A stretch of DNA of 64,000 nucleotides from Cryobacterium luteum (GTDB lineage Bacteria; Actinomycetota; Actinomycetes; Actinomycetales; Microbacteriaceae): positions 62,001 through 126,000 of the forward strand of contig NZ_FOCN01000001.1 in assembly GCF_900110125.1 (NCBI RefSeq), read 5' to 3'. The translations under genes were made by a program, and so were the position numbers. The notes beneath the pieces are model-generated. The model saw nothing but the letters and a program-made list of their open reading frames with translations. It was not told the DNA's origin and made no database searches. Below are positions 32,958-41,535 of the stretch, one piece after another. Position 1 is the stretch's first letter. Each line of letters begins with the position of its first letter.

Positions 32958-34335
32958 TGATCGGCCTTTCCTTGGGGAGTTCGTAGGTGGTGTGCCGTTC
33001 GCGCAGGGCAATGGCCGAGGCGAACGTGATGGGTCCGAGCCGGCCGATGAACATGAGCAGGATCAGGATGACCTGCCCTTCCCACGGTAATCCCGCTGTG
33101 ATTCCGGTCGATAGCCCCACAGTGGCGAAGGCACTGATCGCTTCGAACAGCAGGGCATCGAGCGAGATGTCCGTCATGAGCATGAGGGCCGCCGTCGCGG
33201 CGATGATCACCCCGACGGCGAGCAGGGCGATCGTGATGGCTTCCCGGTGCACCGCCCGGGAGAGCCGCTTGCCGAAGACGTTGACAGCGACCTGGCCGCG
33301 CACCTCGGTGTAGAGAATGAAGAACAGCACGGCGAAGGTCGTGATCTTGATCCCGCCGGCGGTACCGGCCGGGCCACCACCGATCAGCATCAGAACGTCC
33401 ATACCGAGCAGGGTGGCCGAGTCGAGGTCGGCGATATCGACGCTGTTGAAACCGGCGGTGCGCGTCTGCACGGACTGGAAGAATCCGACCAGCAGCTTGC
33501 CGGGCCAGTCCAGGGCGCCGAGCGTATTCGGATTCGACCATTCCACGGCGGTGATATATGCCGTTCCAAGAATGAGCAGCACGAGGGTGCCGGTGATGAC
33601 GATGCGGGTGTTCATGGTCCAGGTGCGAATCGACCAGCTGAACGGGCGCGCGCGCAGGTGCCGCCGTAGCTGCACGATCACGGGGAAGCCCAGCCCACCC
33701 AAAATGATCGCGGCGCAGATGGGCAGGCAGATCCAGGCATCCGTCGCGTAGCCCATGAGGTTGTCGCTGAACAGGGCGAAGCCCGCGTTGTTGAAACTGG
33801 ATACGGAATGGAAGATTCCCAGCCAGATGGCGCGGCCGACCGGTTCGCCGTAGCCGAGCATGAAGCGCAGTGCGAGCAGCACCGCCACTGTGGCCTCGAT
33901 GGCGAGCGAGATGCGCACGACACCGAACACGAGCCCCTTCACGTCTTCGAGTCCGACGCTTTTGGTTTCGGCTGCGGCCGTGATGCGGGAGCGAAGGGAC
34001 AGCTTGCGGGCGATCGCGAGGCCCACGACGGAGGCGAAGGACATGATGCCGAAGCCGCCGATCTGAATGAGCAGCAGGATCACCACCTGACCGAACGACG
34101 TCCAAAAAACCGCCGTGTCGACGACCGTCAGCCCGGTGACGCACACGGCGCTGGTCGCGGTGAACAGCGCCTCCAGGAACGAGGCTCCGCCGGGTCCTAC
34201 CCGGGCGGTCGGCAGCATGAGCAGCGCGGTGCCGACCAGAATGGTGAGGGCAAAGCCGGTGACGACGACCTGCGCCGGATGGAGGCGGTACCGCTTTGCT
34301 GTGTTGCCGCGTACGCGGACGGCCCGGGAATGCAC
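32950..34335 (-). CDS. ktrB: KtrB/TrkH-type potassium channel subunit
   Basis: A 461-residue membrane protein with four pore repeats. Selectivity-filter-like glycine segments are visible: ATSAVCVTGLTVVDT, HSVSSFNNAGFALFS, QTRTAGFNSVDI and SAFATVGLSTGIT. It forms the K+ (Na+-coupled) translocation dimer regulated by the KtrA ring. Hydrophobic helices run through the whole length. Confidence 0.93.
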   Translation of the reverse strand: MHSRAVRVRGNTAKRYRLHPAQVVVTGFALTILVGTALLMLPTARVGPGGASFLEALFTATSAVCVTGLTVVDTAVFWTSFGQVVILLLIQIGGFGIMSFASVVGLAIARKLSLRSRITAAAETKSVGLEDVKGLVFGVVRISLAIEATVAVLLALRFMLGYGEPVGRAIWLGIFHSVSSFNNAGFALFSDNLMGYATDAWICLPICAAIILGGLGFPVIVQLRRHLRARPFSWSIRTWTMNTRIVITGTLVLLILGTAYITAVEWSNPNTLGALDWPGKLLVGFFQSVQTRTAGFNSVDIADLDSATLLGMDVLMLIGGGPAGTAGGIKITTFAVLFFILYTEVRGQVAVNVFGKRLSRAVHREAITIALLAVGVIIAATAALMLMTDISLDALLFEAISAFATVGLSTGITAGLPWEGQVILILLMFIGRLGPITFASAIALRERHTTYELPKERPIIG

Positions 34336-34488
34336 GGAGCTAACTCTACGCCGGGCCGACCATCGGTTCTCGTGATTTCCGGGCGTCGGCTACTACTCGA
34401 TCTAGACGGATTCGTCTACCCCCGCGGCGGAGTACAGAAATACCGCCCCAAGTGCGCGATACTCAAACCCTGGGGGAATACGAAATAC

Positions 34489-35049
34489 ATGGTGCGCGAG
34501 GGGCTTGAACCGGCAGATCTGCACGTTCTGCGACCCAGAAAGCAGCTGGTAGCCCGGGCGCTGATTGCCGCGTTGTCCTTGCTGCTCCCCCTGCTGCTCG
34601 TGCTGTACTGGCTCACCATCCCCCGAAACACCTGGATGTTCGTGGCCACCGTTCAGCTCGGGCTGACCATTCTGGCCGTCGTGGCCGTGTGCGGGGTGCG
34701 CAGGATGACCGTCACCGTCACCGCCGCGCGGGTGGAGAGCCGCAACCTGCTGGGTCGGGTGACCGCGTTCGATACCAGCGCGATCGCCAGTGTCGTACTC
34801 GTCAACCTGTACCAGAGCGGAACGCTCGACACGCTTACCCACCTGTATCTGCTCGACTCCGCCGGCGAGGTGCTGTTGCGCCTGCGCGGCCAGGTCTGGC
34901 CTCGATCAGGCCTGGAAGAGCTCGTCGACACGCTCGGGGTCGCGGTCCTGCGCCCCCCAGACCCGCTCACCATGGCCGATCTCGGCCGCCTCCGACCCCA
35001 GCTGGTGCGCCGGCGCGCGCGACGGGCAGCCCGCCAGGGCGTCTCGTGA
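34489..35049 (+). CDS. Membrane protein of unknown function with PH-like C-terminal half
   Basis: A 186-residue protein. Two adjacent hydrophobic helices lie at about 22-45 and 50-70 (ALIAALSLLLPLLLVLYWL, VATVQLGLTILAVVAVCGV). A beta-rich cytoplasmic region follows (VTVTAARVESRNLLGRVTAF ... IASVVLVNLYQ) resembling bacterial PH-like domains, with a basic tail (RRRARRAARQ). The ATG at 34489 is preferred to a much longer frame from the opposite-strand ktrB region. Monocistronic; no function assigned. Confidence 0.65.
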   Translation: MVREGLEPADLHVLRPRKQLVARALIAALSLLLPLLLVLYWLTIPRNTWMFVATVQLGLTILAVVAVCGVRRMTVTVTAARVESRNLLGRVTAFDTSAIASVVLVNLYQSGTLDTLTHLYLLDSAGEVLLRLRGQVWPRSGLEELVDTLGVAVLRPPDPLTMADLGRLRPQLVRRRARRAARQGVS

Positions 35050-35124
35050 CCGCGGCCCGACCTCGTCACGCGGTCGCCCGGCGCTGATTCTCGACACGTC
35101 TGCGGGCGGCGCTCGGCGCATCCG

Positions 35125-35829
35125 TCAGGCTGTGGTCTCTTTGTGACGTAGTCGCTCGAGCCGGCGCCGAGCGGCAAGTTCACGTTCACCGTCGAGCTTG
35201 GCGGCGACCGGAGCCCACAACACGATGGCAACCCCGGCGCCGAGCAGCAACCCGCCGATGGTGTCGGTGAGCCAGTGCGCGCCCAAATAGGTGCGGCTGA
35301 GCAGCATCACGATCGTGTAGGCGGCGCCGGTGAGTGCCACCCACAGCCGCGGAAAGATGATTAAGAGGCAGACCGCCATGGTCGCCGCGTTCGCGACATG
35401 ACCGGAGGGAAACGACCCGAAATCAGAGGTGACCAGCATATCCTCGGGGCGCGCGCGCCCGAACACCTGCTTGAGCAGCTGCACACCGCCCGCACTCAGC
35501 ACTGTTGCCACGACGTAGTACCCGGCCGCCCAGGGCCGTTTGATGAGCACGACGATGAGGGTGACGGCGAGCGGTACGACGAGCACACCGAACAGACCAC
35601 CGCCCAGGGCGTTCATGAACAGCGAGGGAATCTCCCAGATCGGCGAGCGGTGCTCGATGATCTCGTCCATCCACTCGGTGTCCACCTCGAGGGCGATTCC
35701 GTTGGCGCGCACGACCACGACGAGGCCGAGCAGGGCAGCGAGTGCCACGGCGGAAAACCCGCTGATGAGGGGCCAGCGACGGGAGATGCGGCGGGCAGCG
35801 GGGTCTGCGGCGCGTTCCGGTTTACTCAT
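35125..35829 (-). CDS. PAP2-family membrane phosphatase
   Basis: A 234-residue lipid phosphatase-type protein with about six helices. The three catalytic motifs are present: KQVFGRARP (KX6RP), FPSGH (PSGH) and SRTYLGAHWLTD (SRX5HX3D). Likely substrates are undecaprenyl diphosphate or phosphatidic acid. ATG 35829 (MSKPERAA) is chosen; the longer frame would be encoded by the GGGCCC repeats. It ends convergently, 75 bases from the membrane protein gene. Confidence 0.9.
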   Translation of the reverse strand: MSKPERAADPAARRISRRWPLISGFSAVALAALLGLVVVVRANGIALEVDTEWMDEIIEHRSPIWEIPSLFMNALGGGLFGVLVVPLAVTLIVVLIKRPWAAGYYVVATVLSAGGVQLLKQVFGRARPEDMLVTSDFGSFPSGHVANAATMAVCLLIIFPRLWVALTGAAYTIVMLLSRTYLGAHWLTDTIGGLLLGAGVAIVLWAPVAAKLDGERELAARRRLERLRHKETTA

Positions 35830-35901
35830 CCCGCCATAGTAGAGGAGCCGGCCACAATCGGGCCCGCAACCGGCCGTGCCACCATCCGCTCCCCCTCTTA
35901 T

Positions 35902-36050
35902 TTTCCGGGCCCGGGCCCGGAAAGCGGGACCACGATAGAACATGGGCCCGGTTGCACAACATGGGCCCGGCCACAGCCTGGGACGGGGCCCGGGCCCCGT
36001 CCCAGGGCCCAGTTTATAAACTGGGCCCAGGGCCGCAACATGGGCCCGGG
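35902..36050. repeat. GGGCCC palindromic element, copy 2 (most complete)
   Basis: Successive perfect palindromes: 22 bp at 35902-35923 (TTTCCGGGCCCGGGCCCGGAAA begins it), 28 bp at 35978-36005 (core GGGGCCCGGGCCCC, arms CTGGGAC/GTCCCAG), and 24 bp at 36005-36028 (GGGCCCAGTTT/AAACTGGGCCC). Between and after them ACATGGGCCCGG recurs at about 35940, 35960 and 36038. The last two palindromes match in order the pair at 6175-6224. The element lies between the MFS exporter and the PAP2 gene, both minus strand. Confidence 0.9.
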
Positions 36051-36074
36051 CGGCGAACGACGCGGCGGGCCGAC

Positions 36075-37352
36075 TCAGCGGGCGAGTGCCGGAACGCGGC
36101 TCGGGCGCACAATGAGCCAGAGTGAGAGAATCGAGATCACCGCGGTGACGCCCATAACGGATGCCATCGGTATCGACGTTCCCACCCCGAGTACGCCCAC
36201 GATCGGCGAGATCAGACCAGCCACCCCGAAGTTGGCCGCGCCGAGCAGCGACGCCGCCGTGCCGGCCTCATGACCATGGGCGTTGAGGGCGATGACCTGC
36301 ACGCTGGGCAGCGTGAAGCCGCAGGCCGCGATGAAGAACCAGAGCGGCACGAGGGTGCCCCACAGGCCCATTCCGGCCACATCGAGCAGCACGATCGCCC
36401 CGGCGGTGATGGCCAGTACGACCGTGGAGACCGAGAGGATCCACTGCGGCCCAATATTGAACCGGTGCATCAGCCGCGAGCTCAGCTGCACCCCGGTGAC
36501 CACGCCGAGGGAGTTGACGGCGAACAGCAGACCGTACTCCTGCGGGCTGAACGCGTACACATCCTGAAACAGAAACGGTGACGCCGATAGGTACGAGAAC
36601 AGTCCGGTGAAGGTCATCGCGCCGATAATGGCCACACCGACGAAGGTGCGGTCGCTCAGCACCGCCTTGTAGCGCTGGCCCAGGGTGTTGTGCCCCTTGG
36701 CATGCCGTTCGCTCTCGGGCAGGGTCTCCACAATCCAGAAGGCGACCGCCAGAATCACGATGACGCCGTAGGCGGCGAGCACCCAGAAGATGCCGCGCCA
36801 GTTCATGACGAGCAGCAGCTGCGACCCGATCACCGGAGCCAGCACCGGCGCGAGTCCACTGACCAGCGCGAGGCGGGAGAGCATGCGCACGAGTGGCTTG
36901 CCACCGAACAGGTCGCGCACCATCGCCATCGCCACGACAGCGCCGGCCGCGGCTCCAAACCCCTGCAGCACCCGGAACACCGCGAGCATGACGATCTCGT
37001 TCGAGAGAGCAGCACCGACACAGGCGAGAATGTGCACGCCGGTCGCCAGCATGAGCGGCAGCCGGCGACCGACCTTGTCGCTCCACGGCCCCACGACCAG
37101 CTGCCCGAAGCCGAAACCGATCATGGTTCCGGTCAGGGTGAGCTGAATGACCGAGGGCAGCACACCGAATTCGCTTTCCAGGGTGGGGAACGCCGGCAGG
37201 TACAGGTCGATGGTGAACGGGCCGAGCGCGGTGAGCGCGCCGAGAATGAGAATGTAGACGATGCGCTGGCGGCGAGTCAGTTTGTCCCCGGGGTGCGCGG
37301 CGGTGGAGGTGAGTTGCGCGGCGCTAACCACGGGGATACTGGCAGTAATCAC
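36075..37352 (-). CDS. MFS drug-resistance exporter, Bcr/CflA type
   Basis: A 425-residue, 12-helix major facilitator. Signature segments: ALTALGPFTIDLYLPAFP in helix 1, GQLVVGPWSDKVGRRLPL in loop 2-3, and FRVLQGFGAAAGAVVAMAMV in helix 4-5, all typical of Bcr/CflA multidrug exporters. Substrate not predictable. The GTG at 37352 overlaps the stop of the upstream ROK gene (GTGA), so the two are one operon. Confidence 0.88.
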   Translation of the reverse strand: MITASIPVVSAAQLTSTAAHPGDKLTRRQRIVYILILGALTALGPFTIDLYLPAFPTLESEFGVLPSVIQLTLTGTMIGFGFGQLVVGPWSDKVGRRLPLMLATGVHILACVGAALSNEIVMLAVFRVLQGFGAAAGAVVAMAMVRDLFGGKPLVRMLSRLALVSGLAPVLAPVIGSQLLLVMNWRGIFWVLAAYGVIVILAVAFWIVETLPESERHAKGHNTLGQRYKAVLSDRTFVGVAIIGAMTFTGLFSYLSASPFLFQDVYAFSPQEYGLLFAVNSLGVVTGVQLSSRLMHRFNIGPQWILSVSTVVLAITAGAIVLLDVAGMGLWGTLVPLWFFIAACGFTLPSVQVIALNAHGHEAGTAASLLGAANFGVAGLISPIVGVLGVGTSIPMASVMGVTAVISILSLWLIVRPSRVPALAR

Positions 37353-38674
37353 GAAAGCGGATGTCCTTGGCTGGTCTGCGGGCTGGTCTGCGGGCTGGTC
37401 TGCGGGCTGAATCGGGGAGCCGGGTCGGGCCCGGCAGGAGCGGGGGTGACGGTGTCGGTAACGGTGTCGGCCACCCTAGGACCAAGCGCACGCAGACCCG
37501 CAGTATTCCCGCGCTCTCGCTTCGGGTTCAGCAACAACGCCTCAAAAGCGAGTTCAGCCGCCCCGATCATGAGCAGGTTCGAGCCGAGCACGGTCGGCCT
37601 GATGGTCAGGTCAGCGAATGCCGCCGGCAGGGTCAACGCGGCGACGGCGACGTTCAGCCGGTCAGGGTCGACCGCCTGCAACGCCGCGAGAAAGCCGCCG
37701 AGCACGATCAGCTGCGGGTTGAGCACGTTGACCGCGCCGGCCAGGGCCACGGCCAGACAATCGAGCTGCCGGTTGACCAGGGCGCGCACGGCGGGCCGGT
37801 CGGAGGCGAGCAGCGCGCGTTCGAGGGCGTCAGCATCCGTTTCTGAAGCCGACAAGCCGAGCGCCGCGAGCAGGGCTCCGCGGGTGACTTCGGCTTCGAG
37901 GGTGCCGGCGAGGCCGGCCGAATCGGTGTCGGTCCCCGCGCTCACCCGGGTGTGGCCGAACTCCCCCGCGTAGCCGGCCCGTCCCGTGGCGGCGACTCCC
38001 CCGACGACGAGTCCGCCGCCGATGCCGCTCGACCCGCCGTTGAGATAGATCAGGTCGGTCAGGCCCCGGCCGGCACCGAAGTAGTGCTCGGCCGTGACGC
38101 CGAGGCTCGCATCGTTGGCCGCCACGACCGGCAGGCCCGTCGCCCGGGCCAGCAGGTCGCCGAGAGGCTCGTCGACCCAGCCGAGGTGCGGGGCATGGCG
38201 CACGAGGCCGTCGCTCGCCCGCACGAGGCCGGGCACCGCCACTCCTATTCCGATTATGGAATATTCGGCGGGGCTCGCGCGCAGCTCGGCGACGATGTTC
38301 GCGGTGATGCGCACGGCCTCGGCAACACTCGGCGACGACGACGTGGCCCAGCGGATGCGCCGGTGCACGACGCCGCTCAGGGCGACGACTCCCACGGTGA
38401 TCGCGTCAACCTCCGGATTCACCGCAATGGCCACCACGCGATCGCTCGCGGCGACGATCGGACTGGGCCGGCCGGCCAGCCGGGTTGGATCGGGAGCACG
38501 CTCCTCGACCAGGTCGCGGGATGCCAGTTCAGAAACGAGGTCACCAACGGTCGACCGGTTGAGGCCGGTCACCCGGGTCAGTTCGGCGCGCGACGCAGCA
38601 CCGTTGCGGTGCACCAGGCGCAGGATGATCGACAGATTGTGGCGACGGAGATCGTCGTGGTTGGTGCCCTGCAC
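37349..38674 (-). CDS. ROK-family transcriptional regulator
   Basis: A 441-residue protein: MarR-like winged helix at about 10-75 (NGAASRAELTRVTGLNRSTV) followed by a ROK sugar-kinase-like domain (IIGIGVAVPGLV, GEFGHTRVSAG). The ROK zinc motif CxCGxxGC is missing; the corresponding stretch reads AGTDTDSAGLAGTLEAEV. The C-terminus carries in-frame SPQT repeats. It is divergent from the epimerase gene (107-base gap) and upstream of the exporter, so it may control both. Confidence 0.85.
   Translation of the reverse strand: MQGTNHDDLRRHNLSIILRLVHRNGAASRAELTRVTGLNRSTVGDLVSELASRDLVEERAPDPTRLAGRPSPIVAASDRVVAIAVNPEVDAITVGVVALSGVVHRRIRWATSSSPSVAEAVRITANIVAELRASPAEYSIIGIGVAVPGLVRASDGLVRHAPHLGWVDEPLGDLLARATGLPVVAANDASLGVTAEHYFGAGRGLTDLIYLNGGSSGIGGGLVVGGVAATGRAGYAGEFGHTRVSAGTDTDSAGLAGTLEAEVTRGALLAALGLSASETDADALERALLASDRPAVRALVNRQLDCLAVALAGAVNVLNPQLIVLGGFLAALQAVDPDRLNVAVAALTLPAAFADLTIRPTVLGSNLLMIGAAELAFEALLLNPKRERGNTAGLRALGPRVADTVTDTVTPAPAGPDPAPRFSPQTSPQTSPQTSQGHPLS
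37369..37408 (-). repeat. 12-bp tandem repeats at the 3' end of the ROK gene
   Basis: GGCTGGTCTGCG is repeated three to four times in frame, encoding SPQTSPQTSPQTSQ near the C-terminus. It lies just before the coupled start of the exporter gene. Confidence 0.85.
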
Positions 38675-38781
38675 AGGATTCCTCTGTTCGTGTCGGGTCT
38701 CACGGGCCGTTCAAACGGACCGCAGACCATCGTGATACGTTGCCCCAGCCTACAAACCCGTCGAGCCCCCAGGAGTATCGC

Positions 38782-39627
38782 ATGAGAATCATCGTCACCG
38801 GAGGAAGCGGAAAACTCGGCCGCAGCGTCGTCGCACGACTTGCCGGGGAGGGCCACGAAGTACTCAACCTGGATCAGGCCGGTACTCGCGGGCCTGGTTT
38901 TCTCAGCATCGACCTCACCAACTACGGCGAGGTTCTCGATGCGTTCCACGGTGTTGACGACACCGCGACCGGTTTCGACGCTCTCGTTCATCTGGCGGCC
39001 GTACCGGCCCCGGGCATCCGCTCTGATGTGGCGACGTTCCACAACAATATGCTCACGAGCTACAACGTGTTCCAGGCGGCTCGCCGCACCGGCATTCCGC
39101 GCATCGTGTACGCCTCGAGCGAGACGGTGCTCGGCCTGCCGTTCAACCTCGACCCGCCCTACCTGCCGGTCGACGAGGAGTATGCGGCCCGGCCGGAAAG
39201 CACCTATTCCCTGGTCAAACACCTCGAGGAACAATTGGCCATCCAGCTGGTGCGCTGGGACCCAACGCTGAGCGTGACCGCCCTGCGCTTCTCCAACGTG
39301 ATGGACCCGGAGGACTACGCCGCCTTCGCCGGCTACGACGAGGACCCCCGCACCCGCAAATGGAACCTGTGGGGCTACATTGACGGGCGGGACGGCGCCC
39401 AGGCCGTTTCGCGCGCGCTGGCCACCGCCGGTGCGGGGTTCGAGACCTTCATCATTGCCGCGGCCGATACGGTGTCAAACCGATCAAGCTCCGACCTGGC
39501 CGCCCAGGTCTTTCCGCGGGTCGGGTTCACCCGCCCGGTGACCGAACACGAGACCCTGCTCGGCATCGACAAGGCTCGCCGCCTGCTCGGTTATTCTCCG
39601 GAGCACAGCTGGCGCGACCACGCGTAG
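38782..39627 (+). CDS. NAD-dependent epimerase/dehydratase
   Basis: A 281-residue short-chain dehydrogenase-type protein. The Rossmann motif GGSGKLGRS is at 7-15, [13 protein letters not shown] near 75, YASSETVLG near 112, and the catalytic YxxxK appears as [12 protein letters not shown]. The substrate is probably a sugar or sugar acid (uronate dehydrogenase-like proteins share this size). AGGAG lies 7 bases before ATG 38782. It is placed between a ROK regulator and xylose isomerase, which suggests carbohydrate use. Confidence 0.85.
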   Translation: MRIIVTGGSGKLGRSVVARLAGEGHEVLNLDQAGTRGPGFLSIDLTNYGEVLDAFHGVDDTATGFDALVHLAAVPAPGIRSDVATFHNNMLTSYNVFQAARRTGIPRIVYASSETVLGLPFNLDPPYLPVDEEYAARPESTYSLVKHLEEQLAIQLVRWDPTLSVTALRFSNVMDPEDYAAFAGYDEDPRTRKWNLWGYIDGRDGAQAVSRALATAGAGFETFIIAAADTVSNRSSSDLAAQVFPRVGFTRPVTEHETLLGIDKARRLLGYSPEHSWRDHA

Positions 39628-39667
39628 CATCCGCTCAAAAAAATCGTCGCCGCACCCAAAAATGCGA

Positions 39668-39690
39668 TATGTTGTACAAACCAACAAATC
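39668..39690. promoter_or_regulatory. Candidate XylR/ROK operator upstream of xylA
   Basis: On the minus strand this reads GATTTGTTGGTTTGTACAAC, an imperfect dyad of TTTGTTgg / ACAACA type. It resembles the xylO operators bound by ROK-type XylR repressors (TTTGTTTGG...CAACAAAC). It ends 28 bases before the xylA ATG. Function inferred from resemblance and position. Confidence 0.45.
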
Positions 39691-39718
39691 ATCACTGCAG
39701 CTGATTGGACGTACCGAT

Positions 39719-40924
39719 ATGACCTTGAGCAACCTGAGCCTGACCCCCACCCGTGACGACAAATTCTCCTTCGGGCTGTGGACCGTCGGCTACGACGGCA
39801 GCGACCCGTTCGGTGGACCCACCCGGCCGAAACTCGACGTCGTCGACGCGGTGACCAATCTGGCCGAGCTCGGCGCCTACGGACTCACCTTTCATGACGA
39901 CGACCTGTTCGATTTCGGTTCAACGGATGCCGCGCGCCAGTCGCAGATCGAGCGCCTCAAGCAGGCGCTCGCCGACACCGGCCTCGTCATTCCGATGGTC
40001 ACCACCAACCTGTTCAGCGCGCCGGTCTTCAAGGACGGCGGCTTCACCTCCAACGACCGGGCCGTGCGCCGCTTCGCACTGCGCAAGGTGCTGCGCAATA
40101 TCGACCTGGCCGCCGAGCTCGGCGCGAAGACGTTCGTCATGTGGGGCGGCCGGGAGGGCGCCGAGTATGACGCGGCCAAGGACATCCGTTCGGCGCTCGA
40201 ACGGTATCGCGAGGCCGTCAACCTGCTCGGAGACTATGTCACCGATAAGGGTTACGACATCCGTTTCGCCATTGAGCCCAAACCCAACGAACCACGCGGC
40301 GATATTCTGCTGCCGACCGTCGGCCATGCGATGGCCTTCATCGAGACCCTCGAGCGCCCCGACATGGTCGGCGTGAACCCCGAGGTCGGGCACGAGCAGA
40401 TGGCCGGACTCAACTTTGCCGCCGGCATCGCCCAGGCGCTGTACCAGGGCAAGCTGTTCCACATCGACCTGAACGGCCAGCGCGGCATCAAGTACGACCA
40501 GGACCTCGTGTTCGGCCACGGCGACCTGCAGAACGCGTTCGCGCTCGTGGACCTGCTCGAAAACGGCGGCCCAGACGGAGGCCAGACCTACACCGGGCCG
40601 CGTCACTTCGACTACAAGCCCAGCCGCACCGAAGACGTCGCCGGGGTCTGGACCTCGGCCGCCGCCAACATGCGCACCTATCTGCTGCTCAAGCAGCGTG
40701 CCGCGTCGTTCCGCGCCGACCCCGAGGTGCAGGCAGCCCTCGCCGCGTCGCGGGTGCCGGAGCTGGCCAACACCACCCTCGGCGCCGGGGAAAGCTACGA
40801 CGACCTGCTCGCCGACCGCAGCGCGTATGAAGACTTCGAGACCGAGGCATACTTCGGCGGCCGGGGCTTCGGCTTCGTACACCTGCAGCAGCTGGCCCTC
40901 GAGCACCTGCTCGGCGCGCGGTAG
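39719..40924 (+). CDS. xylA: Xylose isomerase
   Basis: A 401-residue class I (actinobacterial-size) xylose isomerase, converting D-xylose to D-xylulose with two divalent metals. The proton-relay pair is visible in [10 protein letters not shown] (His59, Asp62), the metal ligands in [12 protein letters not shown] (Glu186, Lys188), and later [13 protein letters not shown] and [20 protein letters not shown] 39719 is used; the Shine-Dalgarno is poor. The adjacent xylulokinase is only a scar, so the product xylulose would need another kinase. Confidence 0.96.
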   Translation: MTLSNLSLTPTRDDKFSFGLWTVGYDGSDPFGGPTRPKLDVVDAVTNLAELGAYGLTFHDDDLFDFGSTDAARQSQIERLKQALADTGLVIPMVTTNLFSAPVFKDGGFTSNDRAVRRFALRKVLRNIDLAAELGAKTFVMWGGREGAEYDAAKDIRSALERYREAVNLLGDYVTDKGYDIRFAIEPKPNEPRGDILLPTVGHAMAFIETLERPDMVGVNPEVGHEQMAGLNFAAGIAQALYQGKLFHIDLNGQRGIKYDQDLVFGHGDLQNAFALVDLLENGGPDGGQTYTGPRHFDYKPSRTEDVAGVWTSAAANMRTYLLLKQRAASFRADPEVQAALAASRVPELANTTLGAGESYDDLLADRSAYEDFETEAYFGGRGFGFVHLQQLALEHLLGAR

Positions 40925-40956
40925 CTCCCTGCCGTCGGCCCGCACCGGATGCCTCG

Positions 40957-41054
40957 GGGGCTAATTCAGGAAATCCGCCCGCGTTCGCCCCCGCGCGCCC
41001 CGTAACATCGGGGCCGAGCAAGAGCTCCCGCCCCCGATTTCCTGAATTAGCCCC
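40957..41054. repeat. Inverted-repeat element A3
   Basis: Outer arms GGGGCTAATTCAGGAAATC (40957-40975) and GATTTCCTGAATTAGCCCC (41036-41054) are perfect 19-bp complements, the best copy of family A. The inner hairpin is CCCCG 40998-41002 / CGGGG 41009-41013. Element B2 begins 5 bases downstream. Confidence 0.9.
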
Positions 41055-41059
41055 ACCTC

Positions 41060-41155
41060 GCGCATGACTCCTGCAAATTCCGGCCGGCGACTTTGGCACC
41101 CGCGTGTTTACGCCGAAGTCGGCGGGCGGCCGCGCAGATTGCAGGAGTCATGCGC
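41060..41155. repeat. Inverted-repeat element B2
   Basis: Outer arms GCGCATGACTCCTGCA (41060-41075) and TGCAGGAGTCATGCGC (41140-41155) are perfect 16-bp complements. Compared with B1 one A-T pair has become G-C in both arms. An inner stem CCGGCGACTT / AAGTCGGCGG is also visible. It abuts the xylulokinase scar. Confidence 0.88.
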
Positions 41156-41177
41156 CCTGAAGCTCAGAACGGAGAAA

Positions 41178-41456
41178 GTCACGTCGCTGGTTGCCGGGGT
41201 CGATTCGTCGACACGGAGTTGCACGGTGGTCATTCGGGAGGCCGACCCGGCCGTGCGCGCCAGTGCGGCGCAGGTGTTCGCCGCCCCGGTCGTGGTACGG
41301 GCACCCGGCGAAGATGTCGCTGACGGCGCCGCCGTGCAGGCGGCCTGGGCCCTCAGCGGCACCCGACCGGCCTGGGCGGCGACCAGCGCGGCCGAGCCGA
41401 CGCCCGACTTTCGCCCGATCATCCGCGCCCGGTACGCGGCGCACGCGCTCGCCTGA
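41178..41456 (+). pseudogene. xylB: xylB remnant: xylulokinase with large internal deletion
   Basis: About 92 codons open to TGA 41456. The beginning, LVAGVDSSTRSCTVVIREAD, is the xylulokinase N-terminus with its phosphate-1 loop (DSST). The rest, PAVRASAAQVFAAPVVVRAP and GAAVQAAWALSGTRPAW, is the C-terminal end of the same family. The central 350 or so residues, including the catalytic Asp, are missing, with the two ends joined in frame near READ|PAVR. The expected start codon reads GTC after GGAGAAA. It cannot be an active kinase. It lies directly after xylA, where xylB normally is. Confidence 0.82.
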
Positions 41457-41466
41457 TCCCGGGCCT

Positions 41467-41535
41467 TCCGGCGAACAGAACGGATCAGCCGGCGAACAGA
41501 ACGGGTCAGCCGGCGGCCATGGAACGGGTCAGCCG
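41467..41535. repeat. 21-bp tandem repeats between the xylB scar and ROK gene
   Basis: Units of CCGGCGAACAGAACGGATCAG type occur three times (the third with a small change, CCGGCGGCCATGGAACGGGTCAG) and a fourth begins at the ROK stop codon region. They probably arose by duplication of the 3' end of the ROK gene. Confidence 0.75.

Noticed and set aside
35830-35943. Longer N-terminus for the PAP2 phosphatase
   Set aside because: The extra residues would be encoded by the GGGCCC palindromes; the family start fits ATG 35829.
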